A stretch of 7,541 nt of DNA from Candidatus Saccharimonadota bacterium (GCA_016880595.1 JAEHDC010000051.1:1-7541), one strand, 5' to 3'; shown: positions 1 to 5,985, counted from the first letter of the stretch. Made by a program: numbers and translations. Notes: generated from the letters alone by a model not told the origin.

Positions 1-150
1 GTTGGATCTGTCGAAGCCGATCCTCTTGAGGGCAAAATCAGCGATGAATCGCCAATTGGACAAGCGCTAATTGGCAAAAAAGTTGGCGAGAAGGCCGAAA
101 TTGTTACGCCGAGTGGCCACGTTAGCTACGAAATTATAGCTTTAAATTAA
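1..150 (+). CDS. greA: Transcription elongation factor GreA, C-terminal fragment
   Basis: Only the last 49 codons are inside the window; the reading frame opens at base 1 and ends with TAA at 148-150. GreA binds the RNA polymerase secondary channel and stimulates cleavage of backtracked transcripts. The visible part is the FKBP-like C-terminal domain and carries the family signature: an EADP turn, then GKIS, then SPIGQALIGKKVGE, and a final strand YEIIAL that closes the fold. GreA is usually about 158 residues, so roughly 110 residues, including the coiled-coil finger with the acidic tip, lie upstream. The signature is shared with GreB, but GreA is the usual copy in small genomes. No terminator is visible before the lysS promoter, so read-through into lysS is possible. 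Confidence 0.93.
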   Translation, partial: VGSVEADPLEGKISDESPIGQALIGKKVGEKAEIVTPSGHVSYEIIALN

Positions 151-160
151 CACCTTGTCG

Positions 161-169
161 TGTTAATAT
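161..169 (+). promoter_or_regulatory. Extended -10 promoter of lysS, leaderless type
   Basis: TGT followed by TAATAT (164-169) forms an extended -10 element in the 26-base gap between greA and lysS. Only 7 bases separate the -10 box from the lysS ATG at 177. With usual start-site spacing, transcription would begin at or next to the A of the ATG. No Shine-Dalgarno sequence is present, which fits leaderless translation. Confidence 0.6.
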
Positions 170-176
170 ATAGCTC

Positions 177-1712
177 ATGGCAACACTAAAAGAACTTCGC
201 GACGAGCGCTTGCGCAAACTTAGTCAGCTCAAAGAGCTGGGCATTAATCCGTATCCTGCACAATCCAAACGCACACACACGCTCTTGGCTATCGCAGAGC
301 AGTTTAAGGATTTACAAGATCGCAAGGTAACAGTGGTTGGGCGCATTGTAAGCATTCGTAAATTTGGCAAAATTGCCTTTATCGTTTTACGTGATGCCAG
401 TGGCCAGTTGCAACTTTTTTTGAGCGCTAAAGATGTGGCAGAAATTGATCCCGGCAAGAGCCAGATAGGTTTTAAGCAGTTAAATTTGCTTGACAGTGGC
501 GATTTTATTGAGGTGGCAGGCAAGGTCATTAAGACTCAAACTGGTGAAATTTCGGTTGGTGTACAAGAGTTGCGTCTTTTAACAAAAAGCCTGCGGCAGC
601 TACCAACTTCTCACCATGGTTTTACAAATAAAGAAGAGCGCCTGCGCCGCCGGTATGTTGATACTAATGTCAACCAAGATGTTTATCAGCGCTTTTTGCG
701 CCGCAGTGCGTTTTGGCAGGCTACTCGTAACTTTTTGCTAAGTAACAGTTTTGTAGAGATTAATACCCCCGTACTTGAAAATACTACCGGTGGTGCTGAC
801 GCCAATCCTTTTGTTACGCACATGGATGCGCTCGGCCAGGATTTTTACTTACGGATTAGCCATGAGCTACCTCTTAAGCGGCTATTGGTTGGGGGCTATG
901 AAAAGGTTTTTGACATTGGACCGCGCTTTAGAAATGAGAATTACAGCGATGAGCATCTACCAGAGCACATTGCCATGGAATGGTATTGGGCCTACGCTGA
1001 TTGGAATGATGGCATGAGGCTTACCGAGAAAATGCTACATAAAATCGCTGACGAAACGTGGGGAACTCGCCAGTTTACTCTGGCAAACGGTATGGATGTT
1101 GATCTGGGCCGAGATAATGAAGACTGGCCGCGCATTAGTTTTGTGGACATAATTCGTGAGCATTTTGGCTTGGATGTCTTTAACTGCACGCTCAACGAAG
1201 TAAAAGCGCAGCTAAAAGAGCACAATATTGAGGTAGAACAGACCGAAAATCGCTCTCGCGGTATTGATAAACTCTGGAAGAAAATTCGAACAACCTTGCC
1301 CGGTCCGGCTTTTTTGGTAGACATCCCAACCTTTTTACAGCCTCTAGCTAAAACGCAGCCAGGCAAGCCGGAATTGACCGAGCAGTTTAATTTAATACTT
1401 GGTGGCAGTGAGATGTGCAAAGCGTACAGCGAGCTCAATGATCCAATAGATCAATTGGAAAGATTTAAACAACAACAAGCTATGCGCGACGCCGGTGATG
1501 AAGAGGCAATGATGCTTGACATTGACTATGTTGAGGCGCTGGAATATGCCATGCCACCAGCTTGTGGCCTTGGCTTTAGTGAAAGATTGTTTTGGACGTT
1601 GGAAGGCGTTACGGCTCGTGAAGGGGTGATTTTCCCCCAGCTTCGCCGTGGGCTCGATGAAGTAACCAAGACAATCTATCCTGACATCAAACTCGAAACG
1701 CCAAAAGAATAG
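177..1712 (+). CDS. lysS: Lysyl-tRNA synthetase, class II
   Basis: This enzyme charges tRNA-Lys with lysine using ATP in the cytoplasm. The 511 residues are close to the usual length of bacterial LysRS (about 490-510). Residues 51-135 form the N-terminal OB-fold that binds the anticodon. The class II catalytic domain follows: motif 1 around residues 192-199 (ending at Pro198), motif 2 with FRNEN (Arg252, Glu254) to Glu268, and motif 3 GLGFSER (464-470). The lysine-type block SELNDP (418-423) and PLAKTQPG (389-396) mark it as LysRS rather than AspRS or AsnRS. Two motifs deviate: the usual HNPEF stretch of motif 2 reads HLPEH, and motif 3 ends in Glu-Arg, as in AspRS, where LysRS normally has Asp-Arg. 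The ATG at 177 is chosen because the promoter lies directly before it. The Nudix gene follows after 3 bases. Confidence 0.95.
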   Translation: MATLKELRDERLRKLSQLKELGINPYPAQSKRTHTLLAIAEQFKDLQDRKVTVVGRIVSIRKFGKIAFIVLRDASGQLQLFLSAKDVAEIDPGKSQIGFKQLNLLDSGDFIEVAGKVIKTQTGEISVGVQELRLLTKSLRQLPTSHHGFTNKEERLRRRYVDTNVNQDVYQRFLRRSAFWQATRNFLLSNSFVEINTPVLENTTGGADANPFVTHMDALGQDFYLRISHELPLKRLLVGGYEKVFDIGPRFRNENYSDEHLPEHIAMEWYWAYADWNDGMRLTEKMLHKIADETWGTRQFTLANGMDVDLGRDNEDWPRISFVDIIREHFGLDVFNCTLNEVKAQLKEHNIEVEQTENRSRGIDKLWKKIRTTLPGPAFLVDIPTFLQPLAKTQPGKPELTEQFNLILGGSEMCKAYSELNDPIDQLERFKQQQAMRDAGDEEAMMLDIDYVEALEYAMPPACGLGFSERLFWTLEGVTAREGVIFPQLRRGLDEVTKTIYPDIKLETPKE

Positions 1713-1715
1713 TCA

Positions 1716-2234
1716 ATGAGAACAATTAAAACTATAAAAGAACAGCACGTGCATGATCCTAATGCGCCAGTTGTGTCTTCGGAAAACTTTAGGCAAAGAC
1801 ACGCTGCACGGGCTGTTGTCCTGCGTGAAGACGGCAAGGTTGCTCTGTTGCATGTTCGTAACAAAGGCTACCATAAATTACCTGGTGGTGGAGTTGAAGA
1901 GGGCGAGGACTTGGCTGTTGCACTCGAGCGTGAGCTGCTTGAGGAGGTCGGCTGCCAGGCCAAGGTTGTCTCTGAGGTCGGTAAGATAATTGAGTACCGC
2001 GATCAATGGCAGATGCTTCAAACATCTTTCTGTTTTATCGCAAAGCAATTTGGCGAATATCGTCCACCAGCTTTTACAGAAGAAGAAACAGCTGACGGCT
2101 TTGAAATTTTTTGGGCAGACAATATAAATCACGCCATCTTAACTCTTGAGGCGGACGAACCGCAAAATTACGATGGCGCGTTTATAAAACCGCGTGACTT
2201 GGCCCTACTTAAAGCTGCAAAAGACCTGCTTTAA
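1716..2234 (+). CDS. Nudix hydrolase
   Basis: Nudix enzymes hydrolyse nucleoside diphosphates linked to another group. The full Nudix box is visible at residues 58-80: Gly58, five residues, Glu64, seven residues, then RELLEEVG (72-79), with the metal-binding Glu73, Glu76 and Glu77 intact. The protein is 172 residues, slightly long because about 28 residues precede the first core strand. The substrate cannot be told from sequence; 8-oxo-dGTP, ADP-ribose and diadenosine polyphosphates are all possible. The gene starts 3 bases after the lysS stop, has no Shine-Dalgarno sequence and no promoter of its own that I can see, so it is probably made from the lysS transcript by translational coupling. 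Diadenosine tetraphosphate is a known by-product of LysRS, so an Ap4A-cleaving role would fit the pairing, but that is speculation. Its stop codon abuts the stop codon of the convergent gene. Confidence 0.9.
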   Translation: MRTIKTIKEQHVHDPNAPVVSSENFRQRHAARAVVLREDGKVALLHVRNKGYHKLPGGGVEEGEDLAVALERELLEEVGCQAKVVSEVGKIIEYRDQWQMLQTSFCFIAKQFGEYRPPAFTEEETADGFEIFWADNINHAILTLEADEPQNYDGAFIKPRDLALLKAAKDLL

Positions 2235-2480
2235 TTACTTGCCATCTCGCACAACTACAATTGAGCACTCTGTAACCAAAGCTGCAATTGTGCCAACTGC
2301 TGCCAGAACCGGCGCAAGAACCGCCCCGATAACGCCAATTGTTACTGGAAATTCCACTAGAACCTTGTGTTCTTTATCTTTTATGATAATACGGCGTACA
2401 TTGCCTTCTTTAATTAGCTCGCGCACCTTTTTTAATAGGTCGTCGCCCTTAACTTTGAATTCTTCTTTGCTTTCACTCAT
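2235..2480 (-). CDS. DUF4342 family small membrane-associated protein
   Basis: An 81-residue protein on the opposite strand to its neighbours. The first 40 residues are charged (start MSESKEEFKVKG, then KKVRELIKEGNVRRIII) and match the family pattern of a helix followed by a basic strand. Residues 45-70 are hydrophobic and glycine/alanine rich (FPVTIGVIGAVLAP and on), a likely membrane segment, followed by a short tail ending in RDGK. Relatives often carry an N-terminal UBA-like domain; this copy has only the DUF4342 part. The function of the family is unknown. An ATG at 2519 would add 13 residues, but it would sit upstream of the -10 box at 2487-2492 and overlap the divergent gene, so the ATG at 2480 is preferred. 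Family assignment is from recall of the sequence pattern. Confidence 0.78.
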   Translation of the reverse strand: MSESKEEFKVKGDDLLKKVRELIKEGNVRRIIIKDKEHKVLVEFPVTIGVIGAVLAPVLAAVGTIAALVTECSIVVVRDGK

Positions 2481-2486
2481 ATTTTT

Positions 2487-2492
2487 ATTATA
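2487..2492 (-). promoter_or_regulatory. -10 box of the DUF4342 gene, leaderless type
   Basis: On the minus strand TATAAT occupies 2492 to 2487, with six bases (AAAAAT) before the ATG at 2480. No Shine-Dalgarno sequence fits between them, so the message should be leaderless. No good -35 box is visible; that position would fall next to the start codon of the divergent gene. Confidence 0.62.
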
Positions 2493-2504
2493 AAGCTTTC
2501 GTCG

Positions 2505-2510
2505 TATAAT
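2505..2510 (+). promoter_or_regulatory. -10 box of the DUF2207 gene, leaderless type
   Basis: A perfect TATAAT lies seven bases before the ATG at 2518, with no Shine-Dalgarno sequence between. The -35 region (about 2482-2487, TTTTTA) is weak and overlaps the -10 box of the divergent DUF4342 promoter. Confidence 0.65.
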
Positions 2511-2517
2511 TGTAGTC

Positions 2518-4254
2518 ATGAAGAGAATTTTAGGTGGTCTTTTGCTGGCTTGCTGTTTATCTTTGAGCTGCGCACCAGCTTATGCGCAGGATACGCAGAA
2601 TTTTGATATAACTTCTTTTGTCGCGGACTATTATGTCACGCGCGATGCCGATAGTGTGTCGCAAATGGAAGTGCATGAAACTATTATTGCTCAATTTCCA
2701 GATTACGATCAAAATCATGGCATCTTGCGCGCCATTCCAGAAAACTACGATGGTCATAGCCTGGAGCTGAAGATAAAAAGTGTTCAAAAAGAAGATGGTT
2801 CGGATTGGAATTATGAGTCATACTCAGAGAATGATAATTTAGTCCTAAAGATTGGCGACGCCGACTCATATGTTTACGGCCGGCAGGTTTATAATATTGC
2901 ATACACTTTACGTGGTGTTGCAAACTTGCCTACATCGAGCCGAATTTTTTGGGATGCGAACGGCGATCAATGGCAGCAGCCGTTTGGCGAGGTCGTGGCG
3001 CGCGTGCATTTGCCAACCGATTTGGCAACGTCGGTTAATGATGAAGTAGCTTGTTTTACAGGGGTTTTTGGCTCGGCAGAATCATCTTGTGCGATTTCTA
3101 AAAACGAAGAAAGCAACGGCGAAGTCATGACCTTCGACACAACTCGTCAGCTTCAAGCTGGTGAGACCTTAACGTTTGAGATTCCATTTGCGGACGGCAC
3201 TTTTGCGCCCTACAAAATGTCTAGCCAACTAGTAAGGAAAATAATTTTTTGGTCGATTGCAGGGACCATTCCAACGATCCTCGCTTTAGTTGTAATGATT
3301 GTCCTCTGGCGGCGTCATGGCCGCGACCCAAAGGGTAAGGGCGTTACTGTGCCGCAGTATTTGCCTCCAAAAGGAATTAGTGTACTCGGTAGCAGTATGA
3401 TCTTAAAACAGGGGTTTGCGCCAGCATCTGTATCCGCAACCATTATTGATTTAGCCGTGCGCCACTACATAAAAGTTTATGAAACTGGCAAGAAGACTTT
3501 TGACGGCTACAAATATGATCTTGAGCTGACAAAAAAGCCAAGTGATTTGCAGTCTGAAGAGAAGGCGGTGATTGATGCTTTGTTTGGCGTCTCTGCTGGA
3601 GTTGGCAAGAGAATCTCACTTGATGATTTAAAGGTGACGGAAGCATTGTATAAAGATGCGCAAGAGATTGGTCATGATGTTGAGGCTAAAATGACCGAAG
3701 CTGGTTATTTTGCAATAAAACCGCGTCGCGCTCGCTTGCCTTACTTTATTGTCGGTGGTGCAATTGTTGCGTTTGGTTTTATCTTTCCGCCATATACACT
3801 TGGACTTTTGCCAGCCGGTTTAATTGTTTTAGTTTTTGGATTTTTCATGTCTGCGCCAACGCCAAAAGGCGCTGAATTAAAGGAGTATTTGCTTGGCATA
3901 AAGATGTATATGAAACTAGCAGAAGCTGAGCGGCTAAAAGTTTTGCAAAGTCCGCGCGGTGATTTAACAGAAAAAATTGATGTTGCCAACAAAGGTAAGC
4001 TGGTAAAGCTATATGAAAAATTGTTGCCGTATGCCATGTTATTTGGCATTGAAAAAGATTGGGTTAAACAATTTGCTGATTTGTATGAGCGTCCGCCAGA
4101 GTGGTACAGCGGAACCGAAACTTTTGGCGCAATTTATTTTGCCAGCGCACTGCACAACATGAATACTGTAACGGCCGCTAGCTTTTCGCCGCCAACAAGT
4201 GGCATTACAGGTGCTGGAGGCGGTGGTGGCGGAGGTGGTGGCGGAGGCTGGTAG
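2518..4254 (+). CDS. DUF2207 family membrane protein with signal peptide and poly-glycine tail
   Basis: A 578-residue exported membrane protein of unknown function. Residues 1-23 are a signal peptide (basic start, hydrophobic core, AYA before Gln24). Residues 24-240 form an extracytoplasmic beta-rich DUF2207 domain, including RAIPENYDG (71-79). A first membrane helix spans about 242-264 and is followed by the basic stop WRRHGRDPKGKG. Residues 270-405 are a predicted cytoplasmic region. Two closely spaced helices lie at about 408-424 and 427-444. After another soluble stretch the protein ends in a run of glycines and a tryptophan (566-578), a common ending in this family. The ATG is fixed by the TATAAT seven bases upstream and by the signal peptide beginning at residue 1. 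The gene diverges from the DUF4342 gene and is followed by a stem-loop at 4268-4289. Cys18 does not sit in a lipobox. Confidence 0.9.
   Translation: MKRILGGLLLACCLSLSCAPAYAQDTQNFDITSFVADYYVTRDADSVSQMEVHETIIAQFPDYDQNHGILRAIPENYDGHSLELKIKSVQKEDGSDWNYESYSENDNLVLKIGDADSYVYGRQVYNIAYTLRGVANLPTSSRIFWDANGDQWQQPFGEVVARVHLPTDLATSVNDEVACFTGVFGSAESSCAISKNEESNGEVMTFDTTRQLQAGETLTFEIPFADGTFAPYKMSSQLVRKIIFWSIAGTIPTILALVVMIVLWRRHGRDPKGKGVTVPQYLPPKGISVLGSSMILKQGFAPASVSATIIDLAVRHYIKVYETGKKTFDGYKYDLELTKKPSDLQSEEKAVIDALFGVSAGVGKRISLDDLKVTEALYKDAQEIGHDVEAKMTEAGYFAIKPRRARLPYFIVGGAIVAFGFIFPPYTLGLLPAGLIVLVFGFFMSAPTPKGAELKEYLLGIKMYMKLAEAERLKVLQSPRGDLTEKIDVANKGKLVKLYEKLLPYAMLFGIEKDWVKQFADLYERPPEWYSGTETFGAIYFASALHNMNTVTAASFSPPTSGITGAGGGGGGGGGGGW
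4222..4245 (+). repeat. 12-base tandem repeat encoding the glycine tail
   Basis: GGTGGTGGCGGA occurs twice without interruption (4222-4233, 4234-4245) in the last codons of the DUF2207 gene. Such a repeat can gain or lose four glycines by slippage without changing the frame. Confidence 0.85.
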
Positions 4255-4267
4255 TAAAAATAAAATA

Positions 4268-4289
4268 CGGACTCAAATAAATGAGTCCG
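4268..4289. terminator. Stem-loop after the DUF2207 gene, possible bidirectional terminator
   Basis: CGGACTCA (4268-4275) and TGAGTCCG (4282-4289) make a perfect 8-base-pair stem with a 6-base loop, starting 13 bases after the DUF2207 stop. On the plus strand the tail is only CTTT, so it is a weak terminator for that gene. Read on the minus strand the stem is followed by a T-rich tail (TATTTTATTTTT), which is the better terminator form. Confidence 0.62.
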
Positions 4290-4302
4290 CTTTGCCAAAA
4301 AA

Positions 4303-4700
4303 GAGGCGACGCCATTCGGCGAGCTAAGGCGGCATAGTCACGAGAAACTGCCGAAAGCTACAAGCCGAATGGCGTCATGCTCAGCGGTGGAATTTATGAA
4401 GTTCCTCGCCTTGCAAAATATTGCCTGGGAAATCGTGCGGGGAGATCTCCTGAAGCAATATTACCTCAGATTGCCACAAGGAATCGGCCGCCTGCGGCAA
4501 TCTCTTGAAAGCTAAACCGTCGCAATGGCAACTCATTGATGAGTGGTTGCCGAGTGCGTTGTTAAAAACGTAGCTCATTCATTTAAAAATGAGAGCGAAT
4601 AACTGCGGCGGTAGGCTTACAGATGCTGTCAAAATAAAATTTGAACAGTGCTCAAAAGTAATAATGAGCCAAGCAGGCTACAAAGTCAAGGCTTTTGTTT
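4303..4700. ncRNA. Candidate structured non-coding RNA of unknown class
   Basis: The 492-base gap between the DUF2207 and dehydrogenase genes holds no convincing coding region but many potential helices. In order: 4304-4309 with 4406-4411, enclosing the 13-base inverted repeat 4308/4320 with 4364/4376 (sharing two bases); within it 4322-4325 with 4356-4359 and 4330-4334 with 4349-4353; then 4389-4392 with 4402-4405; 4417-4424 with 4455-4462; 4468-4475 with 4496-4503; 4521-4524 with 4555-4558, enclosing 4527-4532 with 4546-4551; 4574-4579 with 4588-4593; 4626-4633 with 4640-4648 (one bulge); and 4667-4670 with 4676-4679. The strand is open. The plus strand has a weak stem and T-rich tail near 4690-4701; the minus strand has the large hairpin followed by six T at 4302-4297. 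I see no signature of RNase P RNA, tmRNA, SRP RNA or a known riboswitch. The alternative is decayed sequence with chance pairings, but 8- and 13-base perfect stems in series argue against it. Confidence 0.42.
4308..4376. repeat. Perfect 13-base inverted repeat forming a three-tier hairpin
   Basis: GACGCCATTCGGC (4308-4320) and its exact reverse complement (4364-4376) flank 43 bases that themselves pair as AGCT/AGCT and CGGCA/TGCCG. On the minus strand the hairpin is followed, five bases later, by a run of six T (4302-4297), so it could also serve as an intrinsic terminator for transcription leftwards. Confidence 0.8.
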
Positions 4701-4723
4701 TATACACATAGTCGGCGTATAAT
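4695..4723 (+). promoter_or_regulatory. Promoter of the glutamate dehydrogenase gene
   Basis: TTGTTT (4695-4700) and a perfect TATAAT (4718-4723) are separated by 17 bases. Transcription would begin near 4730, giving a leader of about 17 bases before the ATG at 4747. Confidence 0.65.
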
Positions 4724-4733
4724 TAGGTCAATC

Positions 4734-4738
4734 GGAGG
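4734..4738 (+). promoter_or_regulatory. Shine-Dalgarno site of the dehydrogenase gene
   Basis: GGAGG lies 8 bases before the ATG at 4747 and so selects this start over the in-frame ATG at 4756. It is the strongest ribosome binding site in the window and contrasts with the four genes here that have none and appear leaderless. Confidence 0.82.
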
Positions 4739-4746
4739 TAAAAAAC

Positions 4747-5949
4747 ATGAATATAATGCTGCAAACTGCGCAGGATACAATTCGCGAAGCTGCAAAAAAA
4801 TTAGGTTACGACGAAGAAAAAATTCAGGCAATTTTGGAAGTTGAGGCTGAGCACATCTTTGAAGTTGAGGCGGGTGGCAAAAAATATCCAGCCTATCGCG
4901 TGCAGCATAGTAGCAAACGCGGACCGTATAAAGGTGGGATTAGATTTCACCCAGATGTCTCACTTGACGAAGTTCGAGCTCTAGCCACCCTTATGACGCT
5001 AAAAACAGCTGCAGTTGGCCTGCCACTTGGCGGCGGCAAAGGTGGTGTGGTTGTGGATGTTCGTTCGCTTAATCATGGGGAGATTGAAGAGCTTTCGCGC
5101 GCGTACGCTCGCCATTTGGCGCCGCATATTGGCTCGCAAAAGGATATTCCAGCGCCAGATGTAAATACAAATTCTCAGATAATCGACTGGATGATCGAAG
5201 AGTTTGAAGCTCAAATTGGCCAGGCCGACCCTGGCGCTTTTACCGGAAAATCAATTTCCAGGGGTGGCAGCGAAGGGCGTGAAGCTGCTACTGGTCGCGG
5301 CGGCGCAATTGTCTTAGGCGAGTTCTTAAAGTCTAAAAAAAATGACAAAAAACCATTGACCGTGGCGCTTCAAGGCTTTGGCAACGTTGGTTACTTTTTT
5401 GCGCAAACCTTGCGTCATATGTATCCAAATTTAAAACTTGTGGCGATTTCTAATAGTAAAAATACCTGGGTAAAAACAGATGGAGTTGACATTGGTGACC
5501 ACGTTGGCCATATTCCGCGTCCAGAAAATTTGGCAGATTTGGCGGCCGTTAAGCCTTTGCCAAGCGATGCAATTTTTGGTGTAAAAGCTGATATTTTAGT
5601 TTTGGCTGCGCTAGAAAACGCCGTAAACTCTAAAACTATGAATCAGATCGGGGCGGACATTTTGGTTGAGTTGGCAAACGGTCCAATTACAAGAGAGGCC
5701 GAAAAGTTTTTGCTCGGTAGACAAAAGATTATTTTACCAGATGTTGTTGCTAACGCTGGCGGCGTAATTGTCTCTTGCCTTGAATGGCAGCAAAATACAA
5801 GTGGCGAAAAATGGTCAGAAGAAAAGGTTAACTCTGAACTCAATGACATTTTAGTGAAGGCCACAAAAGAGATGATTTTGTATTCTGAGCGCAACCATCG
5901 CAGTCTGAAACAAGCTGCTTTTGAGTTGGCTCTGGAACGATTGCAATAG
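4747..5949 (+). CDS. gdhA: Glu/Leu/Phe/Val dehydrogenase family, probably glutamate dehydrogenase
   Basis: The enzyme interconverts glutamate and 2-oxoglutarate plus ammonia with a nicotinamide cofactor, linking carbon and nitrogen metabolism. The dimerisation/substrate domain (about 1-175) has RGPYKGGIRFHP (58-69), Lys86, the catalytic lysine in GGGKGG (Lys98) and the catalytic aspartate in PAPDVNT (Asp138). The Rossmann domain follows, with GFGNVG at 210-215 and the ANGP block at 310-313. The 400 residues are shorter than the usual 415-450; the loss is mainly in the cofactor domain around residues 240-275. Several usually constant positions differ: SNS at 235-237 in place of SDS, ILVLAALEN in place of ILIPAALEN, and SCLEW in place of SYFEW. 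The exact amino acid substrate and the choice of NAD or NADP cannot be fixed from sequence. It is the only central-metabolism gene here and has its own promoter. Confidence 0.9.
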   Translation: MNIMLQTAQDTIREAAKKLGYDEEKIQAILEVEAEHIFEVEAGGKKYPAYRVQHSSKRGPYKGGIRFHPDVSLDEVRALATLMTLKTAAVGLPLGGGKGGVVVDVRSLNHGEIEELSRAYARHLAPHIGSQKDIPAPDVNTNSQIIDWMIEEFEAQIGQADPGAFTGKSISRGGSEGREAATGRGGAIVLGEFLKSKKNDKKPLTVALQGFGNVGYFFAQTLRHMYPNLKLVAISNSKNTWVKTDGVDIGDHVGHIPRPENLADLAAVKPLPSDAIFGVKADILVLAALENAVNSKTMNQIGADILVELANGPITREAEKFLLGRQKIILPDVVANAGGVIVSCLEWQQNTSGEKWSEEKVNSELNDILVKATKEMILYSERNHRSLKQAAFELALERLQ

Positions 5950-5957
5950 AAGGGGAT

Positions 5958-5985
5958 TTGTAACTCGACCATTTTAAGATATAAT
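5958..5985 (+). promoter_or_regulatory. Promoter of serS, leaderless type
   Basis: TTGTAA (5958-5963) and TATAAT (5980-5985) are separated by 16 bases in the 42-base gap after the dehydrogenase gene. Six bases (ATTGGC) separate the -10 box from the ATG at 5992, and no Shine-Dalgarno sequence fits, so the transcript should start at or beside the start codon. Confidence 0.68.

Noticed and set aside
992..1438. 148-residue reading frame antisense to lysS
   Set aside because: It lies wholly within the strongly supported lysS frame and has no domain-like sequence; it is a shadow of the coding strand.
2481..2519. Upstream ATG giving a 94-residue DUF4342 protein
   Set aside because: That start lies upstream of the TATAAT at 2487-2492 and over the start of the divergent gene; the 13 added residues do not fit the family start.
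2566..2577. Lipoprotein signal at Cys18 of the DUF2207 protein
   Set aside because: The residues before Cys18 do not fit a lipobox, while AYA before Gln24 is a good signal peptidase I site.
4377..4508. 43-residue reading frame on the plus strand (starts MLSGGIYEVPRL)
   Set aside because: No Shine-Dalgarno sequence and no -10 box at leaderless distance; no family resemblance; it overlaps several predicted stems.
4381..4578. 65-residue reading frame on the minus strand in the gap
   Set aside because: No ribosome binding site or -10 box close to its start, no recognisable domain, and the same bases form nested inverted repeats, which explains them better as RNA structure.
4290..4700. RNase P RNA, tmRNA, SRP RNA or 6S RNA in the gap
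   Set aside because: The size fits the first two, but I could not find their conserved blocks on either strand, and there is no tRNA-like end with a T-loop. A covariance search is still the decisive test.
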